Shown: one piece after another, positions 38,128-46,764 of the stretch
Position numbering within the stretch: position 1 is the stretch's first letter
Layout of the letters: every line of letters starts with the position of its first letter
Source: Chitinophagaceae bacterium
GTDB taxonomy: Bacteria > Bacteroidota > Bacteroidia > Chitinophagales > Chitinophagaceae
Assembly: GCA_017307755.1 (NCBI GenBank)
Contig: JAFKGQ010000018.1
Location: forward strand, 62,001 to 126,000
Length of the DNA: 64,000 nt
Direction of reading: 5' to 3'
The notes under the pieces: generated by a model
Database searches by the model: none
Seen by the model: only the letters and a program-made list of their open reading frames with translations
What the model was told of the DNA's origin: nothing
Position numbers and translations under genes: made by a program

Positions 38128-38147
38128 AGTAGACAAGTCTATCTACT
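38128..38147. promoter_or_regulatory. TetR operator upstream of the RND pump
   Basis: AGTAGACAAGTCTATCTACT lies 15-34 bases before the RND start. It is identical in 19 of 20 positions to the site in front of the TetR gene and has AGTAGA/TCTACT arms. Repeated occurrence before both genes makes this a confident regulator site. Confidence 0.8.
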
Positions 38148-38185
38148 ATTGGAACAAAAAAAATGCCGGCAAGCAACCGGACATT

Positions 38186-38743
38186 CTAAAGCAGGGCCTC
38201 CGCGGCCCTTTTCGCGTTTTTTAAGGCTTGGGAGCTCCGGTATACGGAGCCGGTGGTGATACCTCCTTCCAGGAGGAGGAAAAGAGTATCCGTAAGCAAT
38301 TCGTTGCTGAGCAGTTGCCGGTGTTTCGCCTGGTCTACCAGGCCGCCGATGGTATTGCGCAATCTTTCTTTATGAGCTTTCACCAGGGCGAAGACCTTTA
38401 TCTCGTGTTGACTGGCTTCGGCGCCTATTTTACTAAAATGACACCCCTTATACTTCAGCTTCTGTTGACGGAGGAGACGGAAATCGAATATAGCCAGCAG
38501 TTTCTCACGGGGTGTAGTAAAAGGCGCCAGGAATTCATCCAGCTCTTCAAACCACTGGTGATGCGTCTTTTCAAGATAGGCTAAAAGCAGCTCTGTCTTA
38601 GACTCGAAATGATTGTACAGCGAGGCCCGTGCGATCTCGGCCTCATCGATGATCTGGTTGATACCGGTGAGGTTGTACCCTTGGTCATAAAAGAGCCTGG
38701 AGGCTACATCGAGGATCTTATCTCTTACATTGGACTCGCGCAT
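38186..38743 (-). CDS. TetR-family repressor of the RND pump
   Basis: The 185-residue protein has a TetR helix-turn-helix at the N-terminus (VRDKILDVASRLFYDQGYNL, then IDEAEIARASLYNHFESKTE). The C-terminal ligand domain contains FSKIGAEASQHE and is of the TetR_C_6-like type common in efflux and detoxification regulators. It is transcribed in the same direction as the pump gene, 72 bases upstream of it. Near-identical operators precede both genes, indicating autoregulation and pump repression. Confidence 0.92.
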   Translation of the reverse strand: MRESNVRDKILDVASRLFYDQGYNLTGINQIIDEAEIARASLYNHFESKTELLLAYLEKTHHQWFEELDEFLAPFTTPREKLLAIFDFRLLRQQKLKYKGCHFSKIGAEASQHEIKVFALVKAHKERLRNTIGGLVDQAKHRQLLSNELLTDTLFLLLEGGITTGSVYRSSQALKNAKRAAEALL

Positions 38744-38772
38744 GCGGTGATAAAGATAGGGAATTTATTCAA

Positions 38773-38792
38773 AGTAGACAAGTCTGTCTACT
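38773..38792. promoter_or_regulatory. TetR operator upstream of the TetR gene
   Basis: AGTAGACAAGTCTGTCTACT has perfect 8-base arms (AGTAGACA/TGTCTACT) around a 4-base centre. It starts 30 bases before the TetR start and overlaps the last bases of the upstream kinase gene. On the minus strand it runs into TACTTTG, a possible -7 element, so binding would block the promoter. Confidence 0.8.
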
Positions 38793-40641
38793 AAGATGCC
38801 GGAAGGCCGGCACAGGCAAAGGAGACACAGGTTTCGGTACCCTTATTCTCCGCGCTGGTGATAAATATCTTTCCGTCGTTATGCTCTACGAATTGCCGGA
38901 CAAGATATAGCCCGATGCCCGTGCCTTTCTCCTTGGCCGTGCCATAGGTGGATTGGGAAGGTCCGGACTGCTCGAAGAGCGTTGCCAGTTTAGGGGCAGG
39001 GATGCCTACTCCATTGTCTTTTACATGCAGGGTGATGGTGTCATCCTGGATAGTATGGAAAAGACGGATGGTCCCGCCGGGATGGGTGAACTTGACGGCA
39101 TTGCCGATGATGTTCTGGAAGATGATCTTCAGCTGCTCTCTATCCCCGCGTATGGTCATGCCTGTCCTTACTTCGTTCTCCATGCTTATTTTCTTTTGTC
39201 CGGCCAGATAAGTATAGACAGAGAGCACCTCTTCGATGATCAACGAAGGGTCCAGCTCCTCTTTTCTGGCTACGATGCCCGGGCCTGTCAGTTGAGTAGT
39301 GACCCACTGCAGCAGGTTGTTCAGCATATTGTTGTTAAGGATCACCTGCCTGTAGAACAAATCGTATAGTTTGTTCTTTTCCTCATCAGGGAGTTGGCGG
39401 GCTTTCATCAGCTCCAGCATTTGCTGCATGGCTGCCATGGGGCTGCGAAGGTCATGACTGATGACGGAGAACATCTGGTCCTTTAATTGATTGGAAGTCG
39501 CCAATTGCTGGCTCAGTTTATGCTTCACGGTATAGTTCCGGTAGAAGATCAGGGCGAGCCCTATCAGAAGGACAGTCAGCAGACAGGCGCCTGTCAGAAG
39601 CACCGTCCGTAGTTTGATGGTCTTCTGGTTCTGTCCCGAAAGGTCCTTTAACAGCTGATTCTCCTTTTCCCGCTGCTGCAGTTTAAGGAAATTGACCACC
39701 TGCTCACGGCTGTCACGATAAAGGCTGTCGTTGTACAGTTTGTCGATGACCATGTACTCATGCGACTTGTGGTACTGGTGCAAGGCAGCATAACTGTCTG
39801 CCAGCATTTTTGCTGCGCGTTCAGCATCCCATTTTGCATGGATCCGTTGTGCAAAATCCAGGCTTTTCTGTCCATATGCTATCGCCGTATCATATTTGGC
39901 GCGTGCATACGCCACCTGGGCCAGTCCGGCATAAGCAAAGGCTTTTTCCCAACTATCCTCTTTGGCGCGGGGGTCTGACAACAACTGCCGGTAATAACCG
40001 ATGGCCGTATCGAATTGCCGCATATGCAGCCACGTCTCCCCGAGCCTGTTGAGCGCCATCAGGGATACATGATGCCCCTTATCCGCGATGCTGGCTCTGT
40101 TAAAATAGCTCAACGCTTTGGCAAATTCCCCTGTCTGGTCAAAACAGATGCCGGCGTTGAACAGGTAAGCTGCAATATGGGAGGAGTCTTTACCGATGCC
40201 TGCAAAGTCCACGGCCCTGCGGAATTCCTGCAGCGCCAGATCATATTGGTCATGTCCCAGATAGATCAACCCTATACCATTGTATGCAGAAGCAATCGCC
40301 TCCCGATCGTCGATCTTTTCGGCAAAGGCCAGGGCTTCAGTGGTGTATTTCAACGATTGTTCGTAAGACCCTTTTACATAGTAAGCATACCCCAGATGAT
40401 CCAGCGCCTTCGCCAGCGCCTTTATATCCTGTAATTGCTCCGCCCGCTCGCGGGCCTTAAGACTATATTGGATCGAGCTGTCGGGATTGCAGAACAACAG
40501 ACGATAAGCATCGGCGTTCAGCCGCAGCAAGGTACTATCAGTGGTCACACGACGGGAAGATTGAGCTGGCAGGAGATAGCCTGCAGCCAACAACAACAGT
40601 AATACGCCTAGGGGTTTAAGCGTTCTTAATAGACGTTGCAA
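38791..40641 (-). CDS. TPR-repeat sensor histidine kinase
   Basis: The 616-residue kinase has a signal or anchor sequence, then about seven tetratricopeptide repeats (residues 40-320, for example ALDHLGYAYYVKGSYEQSLK and AYNGIGLIYLGHDQYDLAL), one membrane helix near 345-370, and a HisKA domain with VISHDLRSPMAAMQQML. The ATPase domain shows IIGNAVKFTHPGG, DNGVGIPAP and GTGIGLYLV. The arrangement places the TPR sensor in the periplasm. It has no receiver domain, and no response regulator gene lies beside it. Kinases of this layout are typical of Bacteroidetes. Confidence 0.92.
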   Translation of the reverse strand: MQRLLRTLKPLGVLLLLLAAGYLLPAQSSRRVTTDSTLLRLNADAYRLLFCNPDSSIQYSLKARERAEQLQDIKALAKALDHLGYAYYVKGSYEQSLKYTTEALAFAEKIDDREAIASAYNGIGLIYLGHDQYDLALQEFRRAVDFAGIGKDSSHIAAYLFNAGICFDQTGEFAKALSYFNRASIADKGHHVSLMALNRLGETWLHMRQFDTAIGYYRQLLSDPRAKEDSWEKAFAYAGLAQVAYARAKYDTAIAYGQKSLDFAQRIHAKWDAERAAKMLADSYAALHQYHKSHEYMVIDKLYNDSLYRDSREQVVNFLKLQQREKENQLLKDLSGQNQKTIKLRTVLLTGACLLTVLLIGLALIFYRNYTVKHKLSQQLATSNQLKDQMFSVISHDLRSPMAAMQQMLELMKARQLPDEEKNKLYDLFYRQVILNNNMLNNLLQWVTTQLTGPGIVARKEELDPSLIIEEVLSVYTYLAGQKKISMENEVRTGMTIRGDREQLKIIFQNIIGNAVKFTHPGGTIRLFHTIQDDTITLHVKDNGVGIPAPKLATLFEQSGPSQSTYGTAKEKGTGIGLYLVRQFVEHNDGKIFITSAENKGTETCVSFACAGLPAS

Positions 40642-40844
40642 TCAGGTCGGTTTTTTAGGATCTGGTAGATAGTGTTTATTCAACGTATCTCAAGCACGTC
40701 AAATTATAATTTTAAGTAAAATTATCTATTAGGAACTTAAAATAAATAAGAGTTTTTACCTAATAAATATGTGTGATATACCGTTATTCCGTTATTAAAA
40801 GCCTGTCAACTCATCCTGTTATTTACTTTAAATAAAAGACTTAT
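40642..40844. other. AT-rich divergent intergenic region
   Basis: This 203-base gap between the TPR kinase (minus) and the thioredoxin-fold gene (plus) is strongly AT-rich. It contains the palindrome AAATTATAATTT at 40701-40712 and an ATTAGG/CCTAAT pair at 40728-40733 and 40759-40764. It should carry both promoters; no gene or RNA is recognised. Confidence 0.5.
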
Positions 40845-41453
40845 ATGAGAAAGGGGATGGTGGTCGCCTGGTTGATCCTGTTACTTACGGGTATCGCGGG
40901 CCTTTTCTGGCGGAGCGAATGGATATATGCGTTACCTACGCCTGTTCCTGTCAATTATCATCCGGTGGTGACGGGTACAAAGATTGAATGGCCCGGACGT
41001 ACGGCAAGGACATTGCCTTCAGGAAAGCCCTTGTTCCTGCATTTTTTCAATCCCGACTGCCCCTGCAGCAGGTTTAACATCCCACATTTCCGGGACCTGG
41101 TAAAACGATATGGACAACAAACAAATTTTGCGGTGGTCCTGATGACAAACAAACATTATACAGATGATGACATCCGCCGGCGATTTGATCTGCCGTCCTA
41201 TCTGTCTGTGTTCAGGGATTCATCAATAGCCGCTGCATGTGGTGTCTACTCCACGCCGCAGGCCGTGATCCTGGATACAGGTGACCGCCTGTATTACAGA
41301 GGCAACTATAATCGCAGCCGTTATTGTACGGATGATAGCAGCAGCTATGGGAAACTCGCGCTGGAAAGTCTGTTACGCAATGACCTTCATCCTTCTTTTG
41401 ACCCTCTGGCCCTAAAGGCATATGGTTGTAAACTACCTACCTGTACCCAATGA
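40845..41453 (+). CDS. Thioredoxin-fold membrane-anchored protein with CPC motif
   Basis: The 202-residue protein has one N-terminal membrane helix (VVAWLILLLTGIAGLFW), then a thioredoxin-like domain: FLHFFNPDCPCSRFNIPHF with a C-P-C motif instead of CxxC, VYSTPQAVILDTGDRLYYRG carrying the conserved cis-proline, and extra cysteines near the C-terminus (YGCKLPTC). It resembles the AhpC/TSA and TlpA group. The active site suggests redox or metal-handling work in the periplasm. Its stop overlaps the hybrid kinase start by 4 bases, so the two are translated together, and it may feed a redox signal to that kinase. Confidence 0.75.
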   Translation: MRKGMVVAWLILLLTGIAGLFWRSEWIYALPTPVPVNYHPVVTGTKIEWPGRTARTLPSGKPLFLHFFNPDCPCSRFNIPHFRDLVKRYGQQTNFAVVLMTNKHYTDDDIRRRFDLPSYLSVFRDSSIAAACGVYSTPQAVILDTGDRLYYRGNYNRSRYCTDDSSSYGKLALESLLRNDLHPSFDPLALKAYGCKLPTCTQ

Positions 41454-43705
41454 CACCCTTACCTGCTACGCTACCTGCCGATACCGGTCTGCATCAACAG
41501 GCAGCCCATTACCTACTGGAAGTAAAGAAAAGGTCGGATATCCTGATGAATTTCTTTCTGGCCGGATTTTTCCTGGTAGGGCTTGTCTTCGCCTTTTGGT
41601 ATGACACCTGGACCATAGCCTGGGGCGTGGGCGGTTTGTGTCTGCTGGCCTATTACTCGGTGAAGTTCTTTTTGCCCGACAGTGACCTGTATCAATACGT
41701 ACTGAGCCTGGTCATGGCGATCTTTATGGCACAGTACATCTATCAGATGCATGGATTGTTTGAAATGCATTTCTTCGCATTTATCAGCAGCGCCATCCTC
41801 ATCACCTACCAGAACTGGAAACTGCAGATACCTCTCATGATCATTGTGATCCTTCATCATGGTATTTTCAATTATTTGCAGTATACGGGCAACGATCATA
41901 TCTTTTTCACCCGGCTTGCCTATCTGGACCTTTCCACCTTTATCATACACATTGTACTGGCCGGCGTTGTCTTTTTTATTTGCGGGCTTTGGGCTTACCA
42001 GTTGAAAAAGTCCGGCAGCATCCAGATCCGTCAGGCCGTGGAAATGGGTAGGATGCAAAAGGAGGCCATACTGCATGAAGAAAGAAAGAGAAATGAACAG
42101 ATATTGGAGCAGGCCTACCTAAATGCGGAAAAAGCCCGGCAGGAAGCCGTAAAGGCCAGCCAGGCCAAAAGCATTTTTCTGGCAACGATGAGCCATGAGA
42201 TCCGCACCCCTATGAATGGGGTCATCGGGATGTCTGCTCTGCTGGCTGAAACCAGTCTCACCGATCAGCAGCGTACTTATGCGGAAACCATCGCCACCTG
42301 TGGAGAAACCTTGTTGAATGTCATCAACGATATACTGGATTTTTCCAAGATCGAGTCGGGTGGTATGGATCTGGAAGACGAGGATTTCAACCTCTATGAC
42401 AGCATTGAGCACATATTGGACATATTCAGCGTTCGCGCAGCGCAAAAAGGATTGGAGTTGTTGTACCAGGTGGACAGGGATGTGCCGATGTATATCCGGG
42501 GGGACGATCTGCGTCTCCGGCAGATCATCACCAATCTCGTGGGGAATGCCATGAAGTTCACGGAGAAGGGAGAGATCTTTATCCGGACGCGAAATGCGGG
42601 CTCCTACCCGGATGGGTCCATGCAGTTGGAATTCGAGGTAAGAGACACGGGCATCGGTATTGCCCAGGACAAACAGGATCGTCTATTTAAAGCTTTTTCA
42701 CAGGTGGACACTTCAACCACCCGCAAATACGGCGGCACAGGTCTGGGCCTGGCCATCTCCGACAAACTCGTCAGACTGATGGGCGGGGACATACGGGTGG
42801 AGAGCGTTCCTGGCAACGGCTCTACTTTTTATTTTACTATCCTCACACAGGCAGGCGTCGGCGCAATCCCCAATTACACCAGCAACGGACTTTCTGCCCA
42901 TGCCGGCAAACGGGTGCTCATCGTCGATGACAACCAAACCAATCGTACGATCCTGCAAAGCCAGCTGGAGTATTGGAAGCTGGTACCCGTGCCGGCGGTT
43001 TCCGGTGTAGAGGCGCTGGCCTTGCTGGCAAAAGATAACAATTATGACCTGGTGCTGACGGATATGCAAATGCCGCATATGGACGGCTTGCAGTTGTCCA
43101 AGACCATCCGTGAAAAACATCCGGACATCCCCATTATCCTCCTGAGCTCGGTAGGCGATGAATATAAGAAAGCCCATATGAAGCTCTTCAGCTCCATCAT
43201 GACCAAACCTATCAAGCAGCAGCTGATGTACAGGAATATTCTCGCCGCCCTGCAGCAACATCCCGCGCAGACAACCGTCGGGGCGTCATATTCATCCAGG
43301 CTTCCTTCCGACCTCTCGCAACAACATCCGCTGAGGATACTGGTAGCCGAAGACAATGTTATCAATCAGCAGGTGATCCTTCACATCCTCCAGAAGTTGG
43401 GCTATGCGCCGAAAGTAGTGGGCAATGGCAGGGAAGCCGTATACCTCATGCTGGAACAACCTTTCGATATTATATTCATGGACCTCCAGATGCCCGAAAT
43501 GGACGGGCTTGAAGCTACCCGTCTCATACGCGAAACGGCCGGCGCCCGTCCCGTGATCATTGCCCTTACCGCAAATACTATGGAAGGCGATGAAGAAGAG
43601 TGTTTGAATGCGGGTATGAATGACTACATCGGCAAGCCCGTCAAGCTGGAAGAATTGGTGGACAAGCTCCGGAAATGGAGCGAAGAACTGGCGGCGGCTC
43701 AATGA
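41450..43705 (+). CDS. Hybrid sensor histidine kinase with two receiver domains
   Basis: The 751-residue protein begins with about six membrane helices (residues 33-205). A coiled coil rich in Glu and Arg (about 205-245) leads to HisKA with ATMSHEIRTPMNGVIGMSAL. The ATPase domain shows NLVGNAMKFTEKG, DTGIGI and YGGTGLGLAIS. Receiver one (about 485-600) has LIVDDNQTN and LTDMQMPHMDG; receiver two (about 625-745) has LVAEDNVIN and FMDLQMPEMDG. No histidine-phosphotransfer domain is seen, so a separate partner must carry the phosphate onward. It is coupled to the thioredoxin-fold gene. The 3' end overlaps the MFS gene by 7 bases. Confidence 0.93.
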   Translation: MTPLPATLPADTGLHQQAAHYLLEVKKRSDILMNFFLAGFFLVGLVFAFWYDTWTIAWGVGGLCLLAYYSVKFFLPDSDLYQYVLSLVMAIFMAQYIYQMHGLFEMHFFAFISSAILITYQNWKLQIPLMIIVILHHGIFNYLQYTGNDHIFFTRLAYLDLSTFIIHIVLAGVVFFICGLWAYQLKKSGSIQIRQAVEMGRMQKEAILHEERKRNEQILEQAYLNAEKARQEAVKASQAKSIFLATMSHEIRTPMNGVIGMSALLAETSLTDQQRTYAETIATCGETLLNVINDILDFSKIESGGMDLEDEDFNLYDSIEHILDIFSVRAAQKGLELLYQVDRDVPMYIRGDDLRLRQIITNLVGNAMKFTEKGEIFIRTRNAGSYPDGSMQLEFEVRDTGIGIAQDKQDRLFKAFSQVDTSTTRKYGGTGLGLAISDKLVRLMGGDIRVESVPGNGSTFYFTILTQAGVGAIPNYTSNGLSAHAGKRVLIVDDNQTNRTILQSQLEYWKLVPVPAVSGVEALALLAKDNNYDLVLTDMQMPHMDGLQLSKTIREKHPDIPIILLSSVGDEYKKAHMKLFSSIMTKPIKQQLMYRNILAALQQHPAQTTVGASYSSRLPSDLSQQHPLRILVAEDNVINQQVILHILQKLGYAPKVVGNGREAVYLMLEQPFDIIFMDLQMPEMDGLEATRLIRETAGARPVIIALTANTMEGDEEECLNAGMNDYIGKPVKLEELVDKLRKWSEELAAAQ

Positions 43706-45252
43706 TCTGACAACACCACCGGCGCCGGTCTACCCGCCTGTTTCTTCCTCACTGCCAGCAGCAACAGGGGCAAGGCCAGCAGGAACACCGTTCCCACCAA
43801 CAGGTAGGCATCCCCAAAGCTCAACATATTTGACTGACGCACCACCGCATTATCCAGCAGTTTTAACGCCTTGTCCTGCGCTTCCAATGAAGTAGCACCC
43901 TTAGCTGTAAAATAATGGGTATACCCTGACAAACGCTCTGCCAGGAAGGGGTTGCCGGGAGTGAGATTGGAAATGAGGTCTGTCCTGTGGACAGCATTAC
44001 GATTGGTCAGAAAAGTATTGACCAGGGCGATGCCGAACGAGCCGCCCAGTTGCCGCATCATATTGTTCAAGGCAGCACCCTGCGGCATATCCTTTGGCTC
44101 AAGCCCCGAAATAGCAAGAGTGGTCAGCGGTACTGTTATGATCGCCAATCCTACCCCGCGCCAGATCAGGGGTACACTGATATCAGCCCTGCCGGCCTCC
44201 AGATCCAGCCGGGACATTTGCCAGCTAAAAAGAAGGAACAGACAGATACCGCTGATGATCATTATCAGGGGAGAAACGCCTTTTTGCAACAGACGCGCCG
44301 ACACCATCAGCCCGCCCAGGGCCAGACAGGCTCCGGGCAACAACAGCAACCCCGTCTGCGTCGGTGTAAAACCCAACAGCCGCTGGGCAAATACAGGTGT
44401 GATAAAGACAGACGTGAATATGCCTACGCCCGACACAAAGGTGAGCACAGCCGCAATACTCAGGTTGCGGCTCCTCAAAACATGTAGGTTCACGACGGGA
44501 TTTTTCGTCCTCAACTCCCACCAGATGAACAGGAAGATACCCGCTATGGCCGTGACAGTGAGATAGACGATATATTTTGTGTCAAACCAGTCCTCCGTCT
44601 CGCCTCTTTCCAGGACGGTTTGCAATGAACCCACGCCAATGGCCAGCAGGAAGATGCCTGGCCAATCGATCCTGCCGGACTCCTGTTTCAGGGGTGACTC
44701 ACCCAGTAATACAAAACAAAGCACAGCCACCGTGACGCCAATGGGGACATTGATATAAAATATCCAGGGCCAGGAAAGATATTCCGTAATGACCCCGCCC
44801 AACGTTGGGCCAATAGTTGGGCCAATAAACACCCCGATGCCAAACAAAGCGCTGGCCACATTCCTTTTCTCTTGGGGGAACAGCTCGAACACAATGGCCT
44901 GGGAGACGGACAACAACGCTCCTCCCCCCATACCCTGAAGAAAACGGAAGGCCACCAACATCCAGATATTAGTGGCCTGTCCGCATAAAAAAGAAAAAAG
45001 TGTAAAAAGTATCACCGAACCGATGTAATAATTACGCCTGCCCAGCTTCAACGCCAGAAAACTGGTGATAGGTATGATGATCACATTGGCGATAGCATAG
45101 GACGTGATCACCCAGGAAGTGTCTTCCAATGTTGCGCCCAGGTTACCGCTCATATGGGAGAGCGCGACGTTGACAATCGACGTATCGATCAGCTCCATCA
45201 TAGCTGCGCCGATGACGGTTAAAAGCAGGACATTTCTTTTAAAGGCGTTCAT
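43699..45252 (-). CDS. DHA2-family (EmrB/QacA-like) MFS drug exporter
   Basis: The 517-residue protein has 14 predicted helices and the DHA2 drug-antiporter pattern, including MMELIDTSIVNVALSHM at the start and motif C, GVFIGPTIGPTLGG, in helix 5. The LKLGRRNYY loop matches motif A. EmrB-type pumps often work with an EmrA adaptor, but none is adjacent. A TetR-type palindrome lies 5-18 bases before the start codon, so the pump is probably induced together with the SDR gene upstream. Confidence 0.93.
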   Translation of the reverse strand: MNAFKRNVLLLTVIGAAMMELIDTSIVNVALSHMSGNLGATLEDTSWVITSYAIANVIIIPITSFLALKLGRRNYYIGSVILFTLFSFLCGQATNIWMLVAFRFLQGMGGGALLSVSQAIVFELFPQEKRNVASALFGIGVFIGPTIGPTLGGVITEYLSWPWIFYINVPIGVTVAVLCFVLLGESPLKQESGRIDWPGIFLLAIGVGSLQTVLERGETEDWFDTKYIVYLTVTAIAGIFLFIWWELRTKNPVVNLHVLRSRNLSIAAVLTFVSGVGIFTSVFITPVFAQRLLGFTPTQTGLLLLPGACLALGGLMVSARLLQKGVSPLIMIISGICLFLLFSWQMSRLDLEAGRADISVPLIWRGVGLAIITVPLTTLAISGLEPKDMPQGAALNNMMRQLGGSFGIALVNTFLTNRNAVHRTDLISNLTPGNPFLAERLSGYTHYFTAKGATSLEAQDKALKLLDNAVVRQSNMLSFGDAYLLVGTVFLLALPLLLLAVRKKQAGRPAPVVLSDH

Positions 45253-45256
45253 AATT

Positions 45257-45270
45257 ATACCGATTGGTAT
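45257..45270. promoter_or_regulatory. TetR operator 1 (MFS gene)
   Basis: ATACCGATTGGTAT has perfect ATACC/GGTAT arms with a 4-base centre and lies just upstream of the MFS start. The same motif recurs before the SDR and TetR genes. Confidence 0.8.
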
Positions 45271-45289
45271 TTTTTATTTCAAAAAAAGA

Positions 45290-46036
45290 TCACTCCGCCG
45301 CATTCATCACCTTTAAAGCTTCGGCGGGTGAGGCCAGGGACAACTGGTATATGTTGGCAGTATTGCCGACATGGATCTCGTAATGATTGCCTTCCAACGC
45401 CTCTAACAGATCGTCGGCTACCACACGCGGGGCAATACCGTTCTCCCCTCCAATAACTTTAGAGAATTCTGTGTTGACAAGGGGGGGCATCAGTTCGAAC
45501 ACCCGGACATTAGGGGATGTTTTTTCCAGTGTCAACCTCAAAGTGCGCGTATAATGATGCAGTGCTGCTTTACTGGCTGCATAAGTAGCCAGACGGCGGC
45601 CGGGTGCAAATGCTACGATGGACGTGACGTTGACTACCGCAGCCTCTTTTTGTTTTTTTAGCAAGGGCAGCAGTTTATCCGTAAGACGAAGGGGAGCAAT
45701 ATAGTTCGTCTCCATTTCCTCTGCGGCTTTCAGGGCGACATCTCCTTCTTCGCCCAATTTATAATAGTGCGCCTTGCCCGCATTGTTGATAAGTATGTTC
45801 AGATGGGGGAACTCACGGTTGATCCTCGCCACCAGGGCATCTACCTGTACCGGATCTGATACATCACTGACGACGGCGGTCGTATTCTTAAGCCTGGACG
45901 CAGCGGCCTTCAGTCTTTGCTCGTCCCTTCCTGTGATGATCACCTGATTCCCTTTTTCTGAAAATACAGCAGCTATTTCAAAGCCGATGCCTGCGCTGCC
46001 GCCCGTAATAAGGACGGTGTTGTTTGTTGTATTCAT
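45290..46036 (-). CDS. SDR-family oxidoreductase (DltE-like)
   Basis: The 248-residue short-chain dehydrogenase has the cofactor motif TVLITGGSAGIGFEIAAVF, the NNAG motif within LNILINNAGKAHYYKLGEEG, the catalytic serine in VNVTSIVAFAPG and YAASK as the YxxxK active site. The start at 46036 (MNTTNNTVLITGG) was chosen because an upstream in-frame ATG at 46069 would put the operator inside the coding region. It lies between the MFS pump and its TetR regulator and probably reduces a reactive or toxic carbonyl that the regulator senses. The substrate is unknown. Confidence 0.9.
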   Translation of the reverse strand: MNTTNNTVLITGGSAGIGFEIAAVFSEKGNQVIITGRDEQRLKAAASRLKNTTAVVSDVSDPVQVDALVARINREFPHLNILINNAGKAHYYKLGEEGDVALKAAEEMETNYIAPLRLTDKLLPLLKKQKEAAVVNVTSIVAFAPGRRLATYAASKAALHHYTRTLRLTLEKTSPNVRVFELMPPLVNTEFSKVIGGENGIAPRVVADDLLEALEGNHYEIHVGNTANIYQLSLASPAEALKVMNAAE

Positions 46037-46060
46037 GATTTTTGTTTTTATTTTTACAAA

Positions 46061-46078
46061 ATATACCAAATGGTATAT
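46061..46078. promoter_or_regulatory. TetR operator 2 (SDR gene)
   Basis: ATATACCAAATGGTATAT has perfect 7-base arms around AAAT and lies 25-42 bases before the SDR start, in the gap after the TetR stop. It matches operators 1 and 3 in the ATACC-N4-GGTAT core. Confidence 0.82.
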
Positions 46079-46094
46079 TTTTAAGCAAAAAAAA

Positions 46095-46676
46095 TTACTT
46101 CAGAGCGCGGATCATGACTCCCACCTGCTCCAATATCTGTCTCCTGTAATAAGGTTTGCCCGTAACCCTTGCGATCATGATACCGCCTTCAATGGTGGCG
46201 ATGATGGACAGGGCAGTCTGCTCCGGATCCGCGATTTCCTTAAACTCTTTGCTCTCGATACCTTGTTGCAACAGGGAAATAATAAGGTCCTTCCAGGAAA
46301 GGATGACATCAACCACCTTTTTTTTCAGCGCATCATGCGTGTCGTCGGATTCGACGGCCGTATTCAGGATGGGGCACCCCCCCTCGGGGAAACCATGGGG
46401 GTTGTTATATACGTCTACGTAAACCAGCAGCTTCTCCCGGACGGTCTTTTTCTTCTCCATCTCCGCCCTGACCATTGCGATCACTTTTTTTACATTGTAA
46501 TCAAAGGCGGCCAAGGCCACTTCATCTTTGTTGGCAAAATTGCCATAAATGCTGCCCTTGGTAAGCCCCGTGGCTTCGGTCATATCGCTGATGGAAGTAC
46601 CGGCATATCCCTTTTTATTAAAGATAGGAGCCGTCTTCTCCACGATAAACTGTCTTGTTTTTTCAGCCTTGCTCAT
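46095..46676 (-). CDS. TetR-family repressor of the MFS/SDR genes
   Basis: The 193-residue regulator has a TetR helix-turn-helix (TRQFIVEKTAPIFNKKGYAG, ISDMTEATGLTKGSIYGNF). The ligand domain contains a GFPEGGCPILNTAVESDD segment, typical of the AcuR/YxaF-like group that responds to reactive carbonyls or flavonoid-type compounds. Three copies of one operator lie before this gene, the SDR gene and the MFS gene, so it most likely represses all three. Confidence 0.92.
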   Translation of the reverse strand: MSKAEKTRQFIVEKTAPIFNKKGYAGTSISDMTEATGLTKGSIYGNFANKDEVALAAFDYNVKKVIAMVRAEMEKKKTVREKLLVYVDVYNNPHGFPEGGCPILNTAVESDDTHDALKKKVVDVILSWKDLIISLLQQGIESKEFKEIADPEQTALSIIATIEGGIMIARVTGKPYYRRQILEQVGVMIRALK

Positions 46677-46699
46677 AACTCAACAGGATTCTTTCAACA

Positions 46700-46731
46700 C
46701 AAAATTATACCAATCGGTATAATTCACCAAA
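46700..46731 (-). promoter_or_regulatory. Promoter of the TetR gene with embedded operator 3
   Basis: On the minus strand TTTG (46728-46731) is followed after 20 bases by TAATTTTG (46700-46707), a textbook Bacteroidetes -33/-7 pair. The spacer holds ATACCGATTGGTAT; the full palindrome has 9-base arms at 46703-46724 and reaches into the -7 element. Repressor binding would exclude RNA polymerase. Confidence 0.8.
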
Positions 46732-46764
46732 TTTTTCGCAATCACCTGCATATATCATTCAGGA

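Noticed and set aside
40701..40712. 12-base perfect palindrome AAATTATAATTT as an operator
   Set aside because: It lies in very AT-rich promoter DNA where such repeats are expected by chance, and no second copy was seen.
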